Assembly: GCA_024234505.1 (NCBI GenBank)
Contig: JACKOD010000003.1
Span: 551,501 to 615,500, forward strand
Length of the DNA: 64,000 nt
Source: Hahellaceae bacterium
GTDB taxonomy: Bacteria > Pseudomonadota > Gammaproteobacteria > Pseudomonadales > Oleiphilaceae
Direction of reading: 5' to 3'
Positions 60,414-64,000 of this stretch are shown here, one piece after another (the first letter of the stretch is position 1; each line of letters opens with the position of its first letter). The notes under the pieces were generated by a model. That model was not told where the DNA came from, did not search any database, and was given only the letters and a program-made list of their open reading frames with translations. A program made the translations under genes and the position numbers.

Positions 60414-60454
60414 GTGGTATGAGCGAATTGACCGCAGCTTAAGTGAGAGTTTCT

Positions 60455-61741
60455 ATGGAACGCTACAAAAATTCTGAATTGCTTCTGCAAAAGGCGCTTG
60501 AATTGGTTCCAACCGGTTCACAAACCTTTAGTAAAAGTCACTATGCCTATCCCCGTCACGCTTCACCCATGTTTCTCGAACGGGGAAAAGGCAGTGCCGT
60601 TTGGGATGTGGATGGTCACCAATATATCGATTTTGTAAACAGTCTGTTGTGCGTCAGTCTGGGTTATGCTGATGAAGATATAAATGCGGCTGTAATGGCC
60701 CAACTACAAAATGGTGTTAGCTTTTCTCTGCCTCACCGATTGGAAATTGAAGTGGCCGAATTGCTTGTAGATTGCATTCCTTCAGCTGAAATGGTGAGGT
60801 TTGCCAAAAACGGTACCGACGTCACCTCGGCCGCCATTCGGCTGGCGCGTGCATATACGGGTCGCGAACACGTTGCTGTGGGGGGGTATCATGGCTGGCA
60901 GGACTGGTATATCGGATCAACGACACGCGATCTTGGCGTGCCCGGAGCCGTTAAGGCGCTCACTCATACCTTTAAGTACAATGATCTGACCTCATTGGAA
61001 ACACTTTTTTCCCAGTTCCCCAAACAAATTGCCGCCGTAATTCTGGAGCCGATGACATTCGATTTACCGAAACCCGGCTATCTGGACGATGTAAAAAAGC
61101 TGTGTGAACGTGAAGGCGCGCTGCTGATATTTGACGAGATGATCACTGGGTTCAGATTCGCGCTTGGCGGCGCGCAAGAATATTTCAACGTTGTGCCTCA
61201 TCTCTCGACGTTTGGTAAAGGCATGGCCAACGGGTTTCCGCTATCGGCCATTGTGGGTCAGCGCGATATTATGAAGTCGATGGACGATATCTTTTTCTCC
61301 GGCACATTCGGTGGGGAAACCATGTCGTTAGCGGCAGCCAAGGCAACCTTATTAAAAATGCGTGCTAAAGACGTGGCCGGTGATCTGATACGAAAGGGCG
61401 AGGCGCTTAAAGTGTCAGTAGAGAAGCTTATCAGGGAACAGCAGTTGGAAGACTATTGCTCCATCTCCGGCTTCCCAAGCTGGACGCTGTTAGCGATCAA
61501 GGACACCCCGAATTACACTGGCCTCGAATTAAAGAGCCTGTTCATACAAGAATGTGCACTGCGCGGCATACTCATGAATGCCACTCATAACCTGAGCTAT
61601 GCCCATAGTGATCAGGATATCCAGCGGTTACTCGAAGTGTATGGCGAGGTGTTGCCGATACTGAAGGAAGTGAGTGAAAACAAGTTGCTTGCATCTCGTC
61701 TGAAAGGTGATGTTCTTAAGCCCGTTTTTAAGGTTCGATGA
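60455..61741 (+). CDS. Glutamate-1-semialdehyde aminomutase-like class III aminotransferase
   Basis: The 428-residue PLP enzyme resembles HemL: LVPTGSQTFSKSHYAY, DVDGHQYIDFVNSLLCVSLGY, RFAKNGTDVTSAAIRLARAYTGR, the DEMITGFRFALGG block and the PLP lysine in FGKGMANGFPL (K255). It is in a sugar cluster, so a role in making an amino-sugar or amino-linked modification is more likely than haem synthesis. ATG 60455 has GAGAG before it; GTG 60443 is an alternative. It overlaps pseG by 4 bases (ATGA). Confidence 0.83.
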   Translation: MERYKNSELLLQKALELVPTGSQTFSKSHYAYPRHASPMFLERGKGSAVWDVDGHQYIDFVNSLLCVSLGYADEDINAAVMAQLQNGVSFSLPHRLEIEVAELLVDCIPSAEMVRFAKNGTDVTSAAIRLARAYTGREHVAVGGYHGWQDWYIGSTTRDLGVPGAVKALTHTFKYNDLTSLETLFSQFPKQIAAVILEPMTFDLPKPGYLDDVKKLCEREGALLIFDEMITGFRFALGGAQEYFNVVPHLSTFGKGMANGFPLSAIVGQRDIMKSMDDIFFSGTFGGETMSLAAAKATLLKMRAKDVAGDLIRKGEALKVSVEKLIREQQLEDYCSISGFPSWTLLAIKDTPNYTGLELKSLFIQECALRGILMNATHNLSYAHSDQDIQRLLEVYGEVLPILKEVSENKLLASRLKGDVLKPVFKVR

Positions 61742-62877
61742 ACGGGAGTGGCATGCCAACAGCGCTTAGTTCATTACAGGTTGTCATTCGTGTGGATGCG
61801 TCCTATCAGATCGGATCCGGGCACGTCATGCGTTGTTTGACGCTGGCAGAGGGAATCAGGGCCAAGGGCGGTGCAGTTCAGTTTATCTGCAGGGATCATC
61901 CCGGTCATCTGATTGAAATGATTCGTACACAGGGCTTTTCTGTATCTGTTCTGCCGCCACCGCAGTCGAGTGCGGTCTCAGACGGTTACGATGACTGGTT
62001 AGGGGCAACCTGGCAGCAGGATTTGGCACAGACGGCGGCATGTGTAACGCGGGATGATGCCACTCGTTGGGATTGGGTAATTATTGATCACTATGCGATT
62101 GACGAGAACTGGGAAGCCGGTGCCAGAAAGTTTGCCCGAAAAGTCATGATTATTGATGATTTAGCGAATCGAAATCATGCATGTGATCTTTTGGTTGATC
62201 AAAACTTAAACCGCTCGGCGCTACAGTACCAGTCGATCGTTCCGGCGAATTGTGTGTTACTGACCGGAACCGACTATGCCATGTTACGGCCGGAATTTTA
62301 CGAAGCGCGATGCCGTATGGCAAAAAGTGACGCGAACCCGGCATCGGGTTTGCGAATTCTGGTCGCACTGGGCGGGGCGGACCCGGAAAATATCACGCTA
62401 AAAATACTCACCAGCATGGCCAGATATGAATCCGGACAACGCTGGAGGATTGATGTCATTCTGGGTGCACAAAATCTTCATAGAACAAGCATAAAAGCAT
62501 TCGCTTCCCACATGAAAAGTGAGGTGAGTGTCGCGCAAGGAGTCAATAATATGGCGGAGCGATACGCGGAAGCAGATGTTGCTATTGGCGCGCCGGGCAC
62601 GTCGTCCTGGGAACGATGCGTACTGGGGTTGCCGGTACTACTGGTGGTTCTGGCTGACAATCAACGTGAAAACGCTTCGGCACTGGCACGGGAAGGTGTG
62701 GGGGTGGTCATTGCGGAGCAGGCAGAAGCAGTGGGCTCAGAAGCTTTTGATCGTTCTTTGATCCACTACCTGACCCAGCGCGAATGGATGACGAATGCCG
62801 CCGGGCGGGCGTTGACATTATGCGATGGGCAAGGCGTTGATCGGGTTTTGGCCCGATTGATGCTAGAACATAACTAA
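61738..62877 (+). CDS. pseG: PseG-type UDP-sugar hydrolase
   Basis: PseG removes UDP from UDP-2,4-diacetamido-2,4,6-trideoxy-altrose on the way to pseudaminic acid. The 379-residue GT-B-like protein has RVDASYQIGSGHVMRCLTLA (catalytic His29 in the GSGH motif), a DWVIIDHYAID block and IIDDLANRNHACDLLVDQN. The C-terminal half keeps VALGGADPENIT, IGAPGTSSWERCVLGLP and LADNQRENA. It overlaps the aminotransferase gene upstream. A 214-base gap follows before the radical SAM gene. PseH and PseI are not seen in the window and may lie to the right. Confidence 0.9.
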   Translation: MNGSGMPTALSSLQVVIRVDASYQIGSGHVMRCLTLAEGIRAKGGAVQFICRDHPGHLIEMIRTQGFSVSVLPPPQSSAVSDGYDDWLGATWQQDLAQTAACVTRDDATRWDWVIIDHYAIDENWEAGARKFARKVMIIDDLANRNHACDLLVDQNLNRSALQYQSIVPANCVLLTGTDYAMLRPEFYEARCRMAKSDANPASGLRILVALGGADPENITLKILTSMARYESGQRWRIDVILGAQNLHRTSIKAFASHMKSEVSVAQGVNNMAERYAEADVAIGAPGTSSWERCVLGLPVLLVVLADNQRENASALAREGVGVVIAEQAEAVGSEAFDRSLIHYLTQREWMTNAAGRALTLCDGQGVDRVLARLMLEHN

Positions 62878-63091
62878 ATAGCCAAACGCAGCGAGAAGTT
62901 AACTAAATTACTTGGTTATTTATTTGAACTCCGGCTAAGGTTATCCGTAAATAAGCCGATAAATAAAAACAAGGCCAATTCTTGCCGTCGGCATGGATCG
63001 GATCAGAACAACATTGAGTTTTGCGAAATGGCAGTCGAAAAGACTGAGCTAGCGAGCAAAAGTGAGTTGCGGAAAAGAAAGGGGTACACGT

Positions 63092-64000
63092 ATGAGAGTC
63101 CTGTTTTTTCATCCAGAAAAGTATCTTAATTTTGGTATTCCGGCCGGTATTTCCATATTAAGTGCCGTGATAAAACAGCATGGGCATGAGGTTGATCTTT
63201 TTGATACCACCTTTTTGAAGTGTGCCGACGACCACAAACTTGATGGCCACGATGCAGCTCAAAATGTCACGGCGGGTGACGATCTGGTTCTGGAAAACAT
63301 TGACGAATTTGATGAAAGTGAAGAAGAAGTTTTAGGCAAACAGTGTCGTGGCCTATTTAAAGAGACCGCATACTCGATTCACGACCTGGTTAAAGATGAT
63401 CCGGTTGTTGTGCCCGAAGTTGAATTCCAGAAAAAAATTGACGAATTCAAGCCCGACATTATTGCCCTTTCCACCATGACAACCACTTTCGATCATGCGG
63501 TTGGCTTACTGAGAAAAGTTAAACATAACGCCAAGGTTATTGTCGGCGGCGTTCATCCGACGATTGCAACAGGTGATTGTCTTGAGCAGGAGGTCATTGA
63601 CATCGCCTGTGTGGGCGAAGCGGATGAAACCTTTCCTGAACTGCTCAATCTCATGGAAGCCGGGCAGGATTACACGGGCGTCAAATCCATGCATTTCAGA
63701 CTGGAAGACGGTACCATCATTCATAACGAAGTGGCACCAAGGGTAGAGCTTAATAATCTGCCGACGCCGGATTGGGGAATTTTTGATAGCCGACATCTGT
63801 TCCGCCCGTTTGACGGTGAAATTTATAAGGGCTCTTTCTATTCCCAGTCCCGTGGTTGCCCCATGCAATGTACTTATTGCGTCGATCCGACGATTGCAGA
63901 AATTACGGGCGGTCACAAAGGTTATTTCCGTTTTCAGGATCCTGAAGTTTCCTACCGTCAATTGAAGGAATTAAAGGACAAATTTGGCGCAACCTGGTTT
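63092..64000 (+). CDS. B12-binding radical SAM enzyme, 5' part (cut by window end)
   Basis: The visible 303 codons start MRVLFFHPEKYLNFGIPAGI, a B12-binding Rossmann domain (IIALSTMTTTFDHA and VIVGGVHPTIA). At about residues 60-90 lies an acidic insertion (DDLVLENIDEFDESEEE). The radical SAM domain begins with the cluster motif SQSRGCPMQCTYCVDP. The start follows a GGGG-type site. Enzymes of this class carry out methylations or unusual C-C chemistry. It stands at the end of the nonulosonate cluster and may modify a sugar. The reading frame is open to the window end. Confidence 0.85.
   Translation, partial: MRVLFFHPEKYLNFGIPAGISILSAVIKQHGHEVDLFDTTFLKCADDHKLDGHDAAQNVTAGDDLVLENIDEFDESEEEVLGKQCRGLFKETAYSIHDLVKDDPVVVPEVEFQKKIDEFKPDIIALSTMTTTFDHAVGLLRKVKHNAKVIVGGVHPTIATGDCLEQEVIDIACVGEADETFPELLNLMEAGQDYTGVKSMHFRLEDGTIIHNEVAPRVELNNLPTPDWGIFDSRHLFRPFDGEIYKGSFYSQSRGCPMQCTYCVDPTIAEITGGHKGYFRFQDPEVSYRQLKELKDKFGATWF

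Noticed and set aside
60455..61741. hemL of haem biosynthesis
   Set aside because: It overlaps pseG and lies inside a nonulosonate cluster; the sequence is HemL-like but the context points to sugar modification.
1..64000. CRISPR array, rRNA operon or prophage structural genes
   Set aside because: No regularly spaced repeats, no rRNA sequence and no capsid, tail or integrase genes were seen in the window.

Overview
The window reads as chromosome of a marine gammaproteobacterium near Pseudomonadales/Oceanospirillales. From memory, three gene orders match Pseudomonas-type genomes: lpxH-ppiB-glnS-cysS-folD, tRNA-Ser(UGA)-yccA-tusDCBE-trpD2, and metH near nfuA. A bacterial wax ester synthase, a miaE gene, arsenosugar-type genes and a pseudaminic-acid-type cluster fit a marine, lipid-storing, flagellated or capsulated organism. 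The genus cannot be fixed from the sequence alone.

Layout. 1-7194 is core: the start of metH (-), nfuA, a DUF445 membrane protein with a small membrane-anchored partner, then a minus-strand run trpD2-tusE-tusB-tusC-tusD (tRNA 2-thiouridine sulfur relay), a terminator, yccA, and a tRNA-Ser(UGA) with a clear sigma70-type promoter. 7195-22840 is an accessory island directly downstream of that tRNA. It holds broken antitoxin and Xre remnants, three copies of an Rpn-family (PD-(D/E)XK) recombination-promoting nuclease gene, a 1587-codon exoprotein-like toxin (Big_1 Ig domains, LamG-like domain, PD-(D/E)XK-like C-terminus) coupled to a candidate immunity gene, an island-borne signal peptidase I, a RAYT-type transposase with REP-like palindromes, a second 5'-truncated toxin tip with a PQQ-propeller protein and a four-helix membrane protein, and a truncated copy of the toxin N-terminal region. 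A 1.5 kb segment (Rpn plus toxin start) is directly repeated at both ends of the island.

22841-35911 carries a TetR/HlyD/ABC-ATPase/ABC-permease operon (ybhGFSR-like), a PAS-GGDEF-EAL protein, a three-gene operon for a Ras/Rab-like small GTPase with a membrane-spanning OmpA-domain protein and a coiled-coil protein, an emrAB-type pump with a divergent TetR regulator, and a methyltransferase. 36282-38710 has a wax ester synthase/DGAT and an LpxL-type acyltransferase, convergent on a strong terminator.

39169-55837 looks like an arsenic-metabolism locus split in two by housekeeping genes. The left part is a TVP38-FAD-oxidoreductase fusion, DUF547, DUF3047 and an ArsM-like methyltransferase. The middle holds two secreted or membrane unknowns, miaE, lpxH, ppiB, glnS, cysS and folD. 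The right part is rhodanese, a DsbA-family protein, an ArsS-type radical SAM enzyme and two glycosyltransferases of the TIGR04283 and TIGR04282 types. 56002-64000 is a nonulosonate (pseudaminic-acid-like) cluster with pseB, pseC, an aldo/keto reductase, an SpsF-like cytidylyltransferase, a GSA-aminomutase-like enzyme, pseG and the start of a B12-binding radical SAM enzyme cut by the window edge. Most genes here overlap or lie close together, which suggests operons.

The strongest candidates for something new are the Rpn/toxin island with its gene-conversion signature and the Rab-like GTPase/OmpA operon.
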